A DNA stretch of 64,000 bases, from NCBI RefSeq assembly GCF_004027225.2, contig NC_044302.2:73466993-73530992 (forward strand), given 5' to 3'. The notes under the pieces were generated by a model. That model saw only the letters and a list, made by a program, of their open reading frames with translations, was not told the origin of the DNA and did not search any database. Positions within the stretch are counted from its first letter, which is position 1. Each line of letters starts with the position of its first letter. Of this stretch, positions 9,876-20,859 are shown piece by piece. The DNA is from Strigops habroptila. Lineage: Eukaryota > Chordata > Aves > Psittaciformes > Psittacidae. A program made the translations under genes and the position numbers.

Positions 9876-12800
9876 GCTTTGGCCAGAACAGGGCAGACTT
9901 CGACTTACCAGTATTGAATCATGGAGCAGTATTTAAAAGCCACACAAGATAGACATCCTGCTTGGGATGTTTTGTAATTCCTCTGTTTTTTCCTAAACAC
10001 TGTCAGAACTGGCTGAGGTCCTAAACTAGTCTAAGTGTATGTATGTTTCATTTCTTCACATGAACTAAGACAAATCTTTCTCTATTTCATAATGGAGCTG
10101 GCTTTATCTGAGTTGCTCTAGGGTGACATTTCTGTCTCAGTTATTATTTCCATCTCGTTAACTGAATTATCAAGCTGAATCTGTTCAATTTGAACCCTTC
10201 CCTATTTCAGGAGTGAGGTGGGGAATAAATAAATAAACCCCCAATTTCCAAATAATCCACACTATTTTTAGAAGAGGGAATTTGCTCAGCAAACCCCACT
10301 TGTTGACTTTCTACCAACTTAGCTTCCAAACAGGAAACAGTTGCAGCCTTAAGAAACAGAGTGGGAGGGAGGAGGCATCTGTAAGCCAATCAGCTGTCCC
10401 AAGAATTATAGCTAAATTAATTTCCATCCTGGCATATACTAAAGCAGTGCAGTGCAGAGCTAATCCCATCCTGGTGCAAAACTTCTTCCCTTCTGTAAGG
10501 ATGCTCCCATGAAGGCTTCAGTAGGCTTAGGTGAAAGAGAAGGATTTGGACATCTCCTCCGTGCTCATTGAGTGATGCTGATGAGTGCATGTTTTTCTGC
10601 CCCTCTTGTGCCACTTATTCCACATGAATGTCATGGCCTGATCCTAAGCAGGCAAACAAAGGAATTAGAAACTTTTCTAAGATTTCAGTAAAACAGTAAC
10701 ACAACAGTAAGTTATTAAATATATCAATTCCTTCAACATTTCATTTATAATAAAGAAGAGAAAGCAAACAGAGGGAGAGATCAGCAAGACAATGGAATAT
10801 TTTGGCTTCCAGCAAGTATGTCATGTTTAATTTCCAAGCATCTATCAACTATATTGAGAAAAAAAACCTACTCTTTTTTTTTTCCTGTCTTGCATCATCT
10901 GTCTTTTGTTGGCGCTTTTTCAAACTTTATGAACTCAATGGGTTGTTAGCATGCATTAGTGTATCAGTGTGACATTTTCGACAAAACATCCTACTCATCC
11001 AAGATCTAAATAGCTTCCTGGAAATTCAGACTTTGTGTTAAGGTACAAAATGCTTTTATTTATCTGCATCATCAGAAGGAGATGCTATTTGACATGGGAG
11101 CCCTCTAACAGGGGAAAAAAGCCCTCAAAAACTCCTGCAGATAGAACAAGCAACATTCAAGTTGCTGCTAACATTAAAGTTCTTGTGTCTGTGTGTCCCA
11201 ATTTTGTTGCTTGTGAATATGCTCCAATTAATTTTTCCTTTGCAATCTAGAGATTTGCACAGGTATCACATACTTTAACCTTATGTGCAGTCCTCAAATC
11301 TATGGAGCTGATAAAACAGATCACATGGAGGATGATAAATTCTTGCGGATTTGTCCACACAACCCTTGAGGCTTTAGGTGACAGTGTAGTATTTCCTTTG
11401 TCCAAAGCATGGTGCAGGCTAAGTAGAACACATCCTGACAAGCAAGACTGAGCTGCCTTTTCCCTCTTCTGTATGACATCCTGAACGTGCAGGCTGCACT
11501 GCTTACTGGAGACACAGCCAGTATATTCTTAGGGAAACACTGACGTCAGCCAAAATACATATGGTTTGACAGGTAGGTTTTGGTGAAGCTTCATCATTGA
11601 GCTAATCATCGCCCTTGAACATTTAGCAAAACACAAGTTTACTGAAAATGCTTAAAAGGATTTGTGTTAGTTCAAGTCACAGGTGAACAAGAAAATCAGT
11701 GTGAAGCAGGCTTCGCATTTGCCCAAGACCTAAAGACTAGTCCACTGCAATGGGCACCTTTCTTGGGGGAGATCTAAATTGCTTGGTCTTAAAAGGTTTT
11801 ATCTCCTTTTTCAGAGAGGATCAGTTCTAATCTGTGGGTTAGCTTCATGGGCAGGCTTTGGCCTCCCCTCTGCATTGGATTTTTCCAGCTTCTGAAGATG
11901 GGACAGTTGTCCCTTGGCCCATGCTGGAGGCAAAGAAATGCTAAGCTTATCCATGCTTTAGCAGCCTGTGCCAAGAACTGGAAATTCCTTGGCCGTATAA
12001 TTCATCTACACAAAGGCAAATCAGACTCCTACACAACACAGCTGCATCAAATTTGCAGGCTGTGTTTTCCCCCCCTTCCTCTACTCATAATGCAGATAAA
12101 ACTGTTCTCAGGCATGTGTCTAGCAAGACTTGTACAAAACCTACACACACTCACTAGTGTGAACTCATCTTCCACCACCAGCCAGCGAGGTTGAGGCTTC
12201 TCTATTTGGAACTGGACACATGCCAAACTACAGGGCAATCCAGCAGCACCTTAAAACCATGGATCAGTGTGCTTGTGTCAGTGATGAGCCTGGTGATGAA
12301 GTCTGAGCAGATATTTCTAAGTGCCTAACTCAGAACTTAGCCTTCAGCCTTTCTTATAAAGACAAAAAAGGTGTCAGAAAAGTGTATATTTTGCATACAA
12401 AGTAAATACGCACCTGACTTCTGTTGAAGTAATGGTTAAATTATAAATTGTGCAAAACCTCTTGCTTCCTTCAAACTGTGAGAGATGCAAGAACAGCACA
12501 TGGAGGTCATTACAATGTAATAGCATTTTCAGGCTATGTTCTTTCTGAACAAATCCCACTTCTTAGACTGATCAGACAAGCTCAATGTGAAGACTCACTG
12601 AGATCAATCCCTGAAAAAAATAGTTCTCTTCAGTTCCCAGAGGCGACTTTCCCATGGTCCTGCAATGGAGGGGGTTTGGTGTGGGAAACAAAACTGTACT
12701 TCAACTGTGCGTCGAGACACTGTGCCAGGGGCAGTATGATCCCTCCTGCCCTCTGCTGAAGCCTTTCATCATTCTTCACTTCAGTGTTGCAGTTGTAGGT

Positions 12801-15800
12801 GAAATGCTTTACACAAGCCAGTATCAATTTATAGGACACTTTGTGACAGTGAATGACAACTTCTTCAGCCCACCTTACAGGCTGCAGCAGAGCTCCTCTT
12901 CTGCGGATTCCCTATGGGAACTGGTTGTTCATTCCAGCCACAGGTACCTCCAGGTATATTGCTAGCTTTATGCCTTGTTCCTTACTGCTGCAAAAGTAGT
13001 AATACAATTGTAATAAAGCAGAACCAAGTAGTGGCTTCTAAAAGAGATTAGGTCATATAAAGATATTAAATTAAACAGACCTAATTCTTAGGTGTCCAGT
13101 TCTCTCTGTGCAATAACACAATGGAATGAGTTTGTTGCACGGCAGACTTGCCATTTGTTTTCCTCCTCTTCCTAGCATGTGGGATTTTAAGTTAAGCGGT
13201 TTTATTCATCCCCAAATTCACTACTGTATCCCAAACTGGCTGCTTGCCAACTTTGCTGACATTACAGATTCAGAATATCTTAATCCAGAGTCACTGCAGT
13301 AACTAGGAGGGAGACTGAATGTAGGAACAGACCCTTTTCTGGAGAGTTGTCTTCACGATTTTAGTGTAAAAAGGTACCCAAATAAATTGAAAGCTTACCT
13401 GGAACAGCAATATGGGTGCAAGTGATGACCTTGTTTACACGAGCCATTAAGAATGCACAGGACTCAGCCTCAGAGCAACACTCAGCTCAGGAAGCCTCAG
13501 CTTCTGCATCATTTGTCCAAGGATGCTCGTGACCTTATAGACAATTTTTCTGAAAATTTGGCTTATTATCTAGACAGCAGTGAGACAAAGATCTATAGAC
13601 AAAGCACTGCACTGTAGGTGAGTCGAGATTGCACAAGAACTTCTAGCAAGTTAGAGTAGAAGGAATCATCTGTTTGATGCTGTAAGAAAGGTTCAAAAAC
13701 AAAGGTTCTCATTTCCTGAGTTTCCAATTTCTTAACCTTAGGATTACATATTTTTTGGCCCAGAAACACACATGCATACACTCAGTTCTGTTAAATAAAA
13801 ATTCATTGTGGAATAGGAAAACCTTGTGAGTTAATCTATGACCTCAGACTACTTCAATGAATTGTTCCAACAGATATGACAGAGCTGTTAATGTTTATAC
13901 AGAGTGACGCGATTTTCCATACTCAGCCCTGTCTCTCTAGTCTCACTTGGACCTACAAAGCCATGTGAGGCCTGTTATTCAACTCCCTTTGTTTGAAACC
14001 TTCTGGTTTCAAGCCAAGATGGAGTGTCTTGAGGAATCCTACGCCTTCTTAACAAAACCTCTTATCATTTCAAAGCTTAGTGGTCTGAGAGGAGATAGAT
14101 AATGAACAGTTATTTAGTCATCTCAGCATAAACCAGTCTACTAAAGAACTATTGACAGCCATGTTAATATTTTGAAGCATCTCTCTGTGGTAAAGGAGCC
14201 TGTACAGCCATGGCAGGCTGTAGGCGGAAAGTAAAGAAGGTGGACACAGCAAAAAGGTAGATTTGAGGTAGATGTGATACTAAACCTACTTTCTGATTCC
14301 TGTGTGAGACAAGATACAGTGATACAGTGGCAGCAAGGGGTGCATATCCAGTATTTATTTCAAAGAATTATTTCCCCCAGTGACAGGCAGTTGTCTTTTG
14401 AACTGGCAAGACTAAAGACAGCAGTAAAGTAGAAAAGTTCCAGGAGGCAAACTTCTTATTTGTAAGAAGAAGCAATGGGTGACCACCAGGACAACTGTGA
14501 TCACTGTTTGGTTCTGTTTGAGCTTCAGCCTCATACTATCTCCATTTGCATCAAGTCGTTGAGTTCTTCCAATTCTGGCATTTCAAGTTGAGGCTTTGTT
14601 CTGGAAGAAAGCAGGTCAGATGGAGAAAAAACCAAAACCATATAAAATGAAGTAGTGTCTCTAATTCCAATGAAGCATTACCCAAGTAACACTTCCAAGG
14701 GAGCACTAAAGGCCAAATAGCTTCTAGCTTGTGGATCAGTTAAGTGCTAAAGGAAGAGCAAGAGAAAGAATGGAACTGCTGTAGAGATGGAAACAATAAG
14801 ATGGTTATGGCATTTCAGAAACACAGGCATGAAAGACAGAGGCACTGAAGGAGCTGCACAGAGCATAGTTTGTGTTTTGAAAATGGCCTTTCTCGCCACC
14901 ATCACTGCCTGACCTCCAGCTATACCCCCCACAAATCCCTTCACTGCTGCTGGACAAAATGCTGGACAGAGGCCAAGATGGACACATTTCTTGTTTTATT
15001 ATGGAGGATCAATGCCAGTTTAAATGCTCTGTAAGCCAAGAGGAGAACAGCTGCCTGTAGAGGGCAAGACAAGAGGAGATTGTCTGGGCCATGAGCTCTG
15101 CTTTGTACTCGTAGGCAACAGGGCACAGGGCAGTGAAATATGGCAGTGGGGTGGGATTCCCAGGAGGCACCCAGAGGGCAGCGCTGCTCTTAGCAGCCTT
15201 TCTTTGCATGTTCAGCATAAAGGACATGTCTGGAAAGAAGGGAACCAGACAAAAGACCTCTTCACCTGTCTTCTCCACAGGCCTGGCTACCCACAGCTGC
15301 CTGGTTCAGAGAAGCAGTGGCAGCCCAGGCACCCTTGGGGACCGCACTGCTGCTCAGAGTACCCACGCTGAGCAAATGACTAGTGCTGGTTACTACCTCC
15401 ACCTTTTCTAGCTGTAGACCACAGCCCTGATCAGCCTATGGACCAAACCCTAGCATCACCCAAGCCTCTCCCAGACAGCTCCTATGCAGCCTCTGGCCCC
15501 CTCCTTCCTCTTACTGCTGATGGCAGAGCATCCGCCATCCACAATGGGGTCCCACCCTCCTGCTTGGGAAAACATTGGGACTTCCTGGCGTCTGCAGACC
15601 TGTATAACCAGCAGAAGGCCCTATGTACCTCCAGGCCTACAGGTTTTAAACACTGTCTTTTCCTTGCTCAACTTCCAGAGGCTTCTAATCACTCCACAGC
15701 TTCTGCCTGTTGCTGCTGCCAACACTCTCCAACAGCACCTGGGCTCTTCAGCCTTTTACAGCTGCTCTTTGCACCTCACAGGCCATAATTAATTTGACAC

Positions 15801-17341
15801 TGGTGGGCATGGCCAAGTCCTCCTTCAGAGGTTTGCATCCCCTCAGACCTCACCAGGCAGCTGGAATTGTATAGCAGAGAATGAGATTTGCTCCTTCCCC
15901 TGCAACCACTGTCTTCCTGGATCCTGGCCCCAGAATCACTTGTGATTCTGGCCAACGGGGCAGGAAGGATAAGTTTTAAAAGCCCAGCTGCTACAGGAAC
16001 AGGAAGCAACAAAGGCTGGCTCAAACATCAGTGAAAGAGTGAATCTTGACAACATCTGAGAAACTCACCACCTGGAATAAAAAGATAGAATAAGACTTCA
16101 AGGTCTGACATCAGGTCACCAAGTCAAATCAAGAGAAGGCATTTCCATAATACCTCTGCAGCAGTGCTCAGGGCATGGATCACAGGGCCTGGATCGGAAA
16201 GCAGCCCTTCTTTACCAAGCTAACCTTCACCTGAGATGTGACAGGAAATGGCTACAGATGGGTTCCCCTTTTACTCTTGTTTCACATCCAGGTAACTCCA
16301 CCACTTCCTTGCTGATAGTCCCAAAATACTTCTGTGTGAAGCAGAAAAGGTCTTTTCACTTTAAAATCAGCTGAAGTTGGGTTGAAAAAAACTGTAGTTG
16401 GAAAACAAACATGAAAAGATTAAACTAAGCTATGAGAGGTTATGATTTTATTAATATGCTATACTTACCTGAATTAACTTCTATTGATCAGAAATGGGAG
16501 ATTTTCTCCTTTGTTATGAGATGACATAAAGCAGATAGACTTCGCTCTTTCCTCCTTCCTTGTTTTCATGTATAATTTTATTTGGTCCACATGATGTGTC
16601 TTTCTGATGTAGGAAGCAGGAACTGAAAACACATTTCCCTATTTATTACATAGAACCATAGAATCATACAAGATATTAATTAGTACAGGTTGTTTCATAG
16701 CATTTATCCAGCCTTCCCCCACAAGAATAGGTGAAGGATTGGTACAATAATATTGGGAAACCCAGCTGGTGTCTCATGTCCTTTGATTTTGCTCTCAGAT
16801 GCAACAGATAGATAAATTCACAAAACCATCTTTCCTGCATGCACATTGTGTATATGCATGGGCCAGCATCTCTGCAAAGCCACAACAAAGGGAGGAAAGT
16901 AGAGTCAAAGAAGGCAAGAATTACATTGGCATCTAAATTACTAAAATCTTGTAGCCTAAAGGATGCAAATGACAGCGTCATAAAACCCTCCTGAAGTTAA
17001 GCTCAAGATATTTGCATCTGGAGAATTCTCTTCTGTTCCATCACGGATAACATGAGTAAATTAGTGGATGGAGAAAAACACATTTGTTTCTGTAGTGCAC
17101 ACTGAGAGGGTGAACTGGAGAGAATCTTGTTTCCTGACTGCAACCTAAGCTGGGAGATGTAGTCTGTTATTTTTATTGTGAAACTGTGGGAGACGTTTTC
17201 TTTCTAATCACTTAACTGCCATACTGATGGTTGTTTACAGAGTAGTTCAGTAATTTGAGTAAACAGCTGTATTCTCTACAAGAAAATTAGTGTGGATAGC
17301 AAATGATGATTGGGCAGAGGTAAGATGGAAAATATTAGAAA

Positions 17342-17425
17342 TATGTATATACACACATATCTCTGCAAAATTTACTCATTTGTATGAATACATGTATATA
17401 CTTTTGGTATTTTATATATATATAA
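17342..17425 (+). repeat. AT-rich low-complexity tract
   Basis: Two clusters of alternating AT/GT steps (tatgtatatacacacatat and tatatatatata) are separated by about 50 bp of AT-rich sequence. Confidence 0.6.
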
Positions 17426-18810
17426 AACTTTACATGGACTGGGTTTAATTTTTTGCTTTGGAAAGGTTGTTGGTTGGTTTTGGCTAGGAGTTGTTTTGCT
17501 TTTTTGTATCTCTGCTCTCTTCCTGTCCTCCCCAAAGAAAAGTCAGTTACATACACAAACAGGATATCAGATGAGTATTGAGCTTGGAGTATCATCAGTT
17601 AGGTAACATAGATAAAAAAAATCACATGCTTAGTTTTAAATTAAATGAAATCATCTCTTTATCAGTTCAGACTACACCAGAAGTAATTGGTGTAACAGAT
17701 TGGTCTAACAGTTTGTTGTATTCAGCTCAGGTGAGATGTGGAAGAAGGCTGGCTGGGTTATACAGGAGTCAGAGAAGACAAGAGTGCCTTGTAGGCACAT
17801 CTTTTTTCTTCAACGTCTTCTTCCCATGAGCAGGTGAGCATCAGCAGAGAGGATGGGGGTTTGAAGGTGAGAGGAGAGGTGCTGCTAGGCAGACAGGGGA
17901 GAGTGGAGCAGCCTCAAGGACAAAGAGAGGAAAAAAGAGATACAGTGAGAAACTAAACAGAGAAGGGCATGGGGAGTGCCATGGGTTGTGCACAGGCACG
18001 TACTGGGAAGGAGGACTACAGCGATGAGAAAATGCCACCAGAGAGACTGCAACGAGGGGAAAGATCAAGTTTTGAAATTGAGAGAGCTTGTTTAAAGAAC
18101 AAAAAAAAAGAAAAGAGGACAAACATGGTGGAAAAAAAAGGAAAATAAAGAATTTTAAAATGAGAACTTGTGTAAGAGCAAGATGGAAGGGAAATACAGA
18201 GGCAGTGTAAATGGTATTTTAAACAATAAGTGGCAATATTACATTGTGATGATGGTCTGTATATGTGCCCCTCTCTTTTTTCACTCAGCTTGTGTCAGAC
18301 TGTGGGACAGCCTCATCTGAGAAAAGTTATGATTTAGTGAGAAGAAAACTGGTACAAATTGTGAATGTAGCAAGGGAAAACTGCAGGCATTTCATCTCGG
18401 ACTGGTGGACTAAGAGACGGAGGGAAATTACTCTGCTGGCATAGCAGCTACCATTACAATACTTAACAGACTTACTGCAGACTCCTTAAGGAAACAAAAC
18501 TTGTTTGTTTTAAAGTTTGGAAAGGAAAGTTTATGTTGAAATAGTTATTTCTGTATATTTAGGTCACAATAACCTGTTGGTTTACTACACAGACAGGCTG
18601 AGGCTGTGCTCTTTTTTATTTCTTAGGATTTCTAAATTATGTGAATGCTTATGGTACTGCTGAACAATATAATTTAGTCTTCAATACTGATTTGTTTGGT
18701 TTTAGATAAAAGAGGCAGATTTTTAAGTATTTCACATCCATAGCAGAGATAACATAATTAAAATTAAAAAACCCTCAGTAGCTTCTTTTGGATTTGTTTA
18801 TCATTTCATT

Positions 18811-18907
18811 CTTTTTTCCCTTTCCTTTCCCTTTCCTTTCTTTTTTCCTTTCCCTTTCCCTTTTCATTATTTTCATTTTCATTTTCATTCTTTCATTTTC
18901 ATTTTTT
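18811..18907 (+). repeat. Pyrimidine microsatellite
   Basis: A run of TTTCC/CCTTT units (18811-18864) passes directly into TTTCAT/CATTTT units (18862-18907). It is a compound low-complexity tract with strong strand asymmetry. Confidence 0.9.
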
Positions 18908-19220
18908 GCTTGAAATCCTGTACAGATATTATGAATACATACATTCAGTTAGAGTACCTGTACCTATATAAAGTGGATTTTCCCACCAAAAATGATTCTG
19001 GGGCATATGACAGGTCAAACCCCGTATATCTGTCTTACTCAACAATTTTGATCTGAGCAGAAAATGAAGACAAGACAGATAAAAAGTTGCTTTTGTGAGG
19101 AAATTAAGAGGGGTCAGCATCTGGACTCCTGTAGAAGAGGTCCCTCTGGCTTTCACAAAGGGGTCACAGAGAAATAATTGTTAGCACTTTCCAACTCCAT
19201 AGCTTCACTGTGGGAACATA

Positions 19221-19345
19221 TCACTGTTATTTCAAAGCTGGGAAAATCAGGGCACAGAGAGGTCAACATGATTCCTTCAAGGACAGATAATAAGTCAGAG
19301 GTGGGCCAACACAGAATGGTGGTGTTCAGATTTCCAGACCAGGGC
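19221..19345 (-). repeat. Possible ancient MIR-like SINE remnant
   Basis: The plus strand carries gctgggaaaatcaggg, cacagagaggtcaac and agataataagtcagagg in the order and spacing of the complement of the MIR core. MIR-type CORE-SINEs are old enough to occur in all amniotes. The match is by eye and degraded. Confidence 0.42.
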
Positions 19346-20703
19346 CGCAGCTACTTGGCGCACCCCTGCCAGTACCAGATGAACAACATTTCTAATTATT
19401 TACCAGTTGAAACAGGAATTTCTGTTTGCACTTCTAATAAAAGCCTGCAAAGACCCGGAGCCAGGCTCAGACGCCTCAATAGCCATCGGAGTTAAGTGTT
19501 AGTGAACTAAAGAACTGTTTACACTGAGGCAAGACTACACAAATGTAGAAACACAGCTCTGTTCATTTAGTTAGGCAGCTTTATGCAGAATTGCAGTGCC
19601 ATGGAGATAGCAGGCTTCCTGTAGAGGTGGCTAGTTGTACTGAACTGTTAGGAAGGTAGTTGGTAATTTAGATATTGAAAGCAGGATTTAGGGAGAGTTT
19701 GGGTTCTTAAATCCTTTGTAAAATTCAGCTGCTGAGTCTCCATCTGTGCATCTCTTTCTTAATTAACTTGTGCATTGATCTTTTCTGATTTGCATAGCAA
19801 GCTAGCAGCAGAAGTTCTAGTACTACTCTCAGATTTCTTGTCTGTGGGCTACAAGAATCTCATCAGAAAGGAGTTTGTTGCATTGGCAGCCTATACACTC
19901 TCTAGTGCCCTAATAACAAAGATTTCTCCCTCTGCACAAGATGTTCACTCATTGAGATGGTGGCTTGACAGCTTGAGAGTTGTAGCTGTGCACACAGTGT
20001 AGCCAGTGATCCACTGCAAAATGGTGTTTCTGTCACTTAAATGGAGCTGTTTCCTGGGTCGCTTCTAATCCTTGATACATTTTTTCTGGTCTTAAATGGA
20101 CAGAAAAGGAAATTAGCAAGGCAAGGGTCATTGATTTTATGGCACTGGTGACCGAAGCACTGCATACACACTGCACAATGCAAATAAATGGGCTTGCTAC
20201 ACTAATGAGGCTTTGGACACATTAGAGGGATGCATTTTCTTTTCACATGAGCCAAGTTTAGTTAACTGTAGTTTGTTGTGGCATTAATGTGCATACAGTT
20301 TTGTTCATTTGTACACAACTGAGCAAAAGGCTCATGTACCTTCCCCTGTATTTTCATGCCAGAATGAAAATTCATGGTTTTAGACAAATGACTGAATATT
20401 ATTATCTCTTAATTAATTTGCCCTGGTGATTCCAGTGTAAGGGGAGACTTCATCTATTCACTGTGTTGGCAGGTTAGTACCTTAGGAGTGTAAAGACTGC
20501 TGGCGTTTTGGTGGGATGCTAGAGTCACAGAGCTGGATTTTGCACTTGTGTTTGAAGATGTCCTTTATTACAGTCACTAGCACATAGGTCAGTACTGAGT
20601 CATTCAGGAGCAGTAATGATGTCATACACCCCAGTCACTGAAAAACATATTTTTCATTGTGCTTCACATCCAGAGGAGAAACTCATGAAATGCTGCTTTT
20701 GGC

Positions 20704-20718
20704 TTTTTTTTTTTTTTT
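20704..20718 (+). repeat. T15 homopolymer
   Basis: A run of 15 T, about 100 bp upstream of the 21-bp tandem repeat. Confidence 0.8.
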
Positions 20719-20817
20719 AATAACAGAACTGCAAATGCATGGTCTCATCTTTGGTGCTTTTTCCATTTTCTTGTCCATGTATCAGTCCTTCTGTGCAGGG
20801 CTACTCTGGCATTTTCT

Positions 20818-20859
20818 GCAGGTGAAAGTTTCACAGTTGCAGGTGAAACTTTCAGAGTT
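20818..20859 (+). repeat. Two-copy 21-bp tandem repeat
   Basis: Two abutting 21-bp units (20818-20838 and 20839-20859), each starting gcaggtgaaa, differ at two positions. A short inverted match (gttgcagg at 20837-20844 and cctgcaac at 20863-20870) encloses the second copy. Confidence 0.8.

Larger units (their letters stand above)
7631..18810. other. Intergenic sequence, no gene seen
   Basis: About 11 kb without a supportable gene. It includes the A15 run, the TATA-like site at 9868, a more GC-rich stretch at about 15.0-16.0 kb with several overlapping chance open frames, and a purine-rich plus strand at 17850-18170. A short text at 16652-16676 (tagaaccatagaatcat) resembles a CR1 tail but has no body beside it. 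Confidence 0.65.

Noticed and set aside
15024..15792. Several overlapping plus-strand open frames of 92-116 codons
   Set aside because: They occupy different frames of one GC-richer stretch, a sign of chance rather than coding. No conserved motif is seen.
16652..16690. Text resembling a CR1 tail (tagaaccatagaatcat)
   Set aside because: No CR1 body is present on either side; too short to support.
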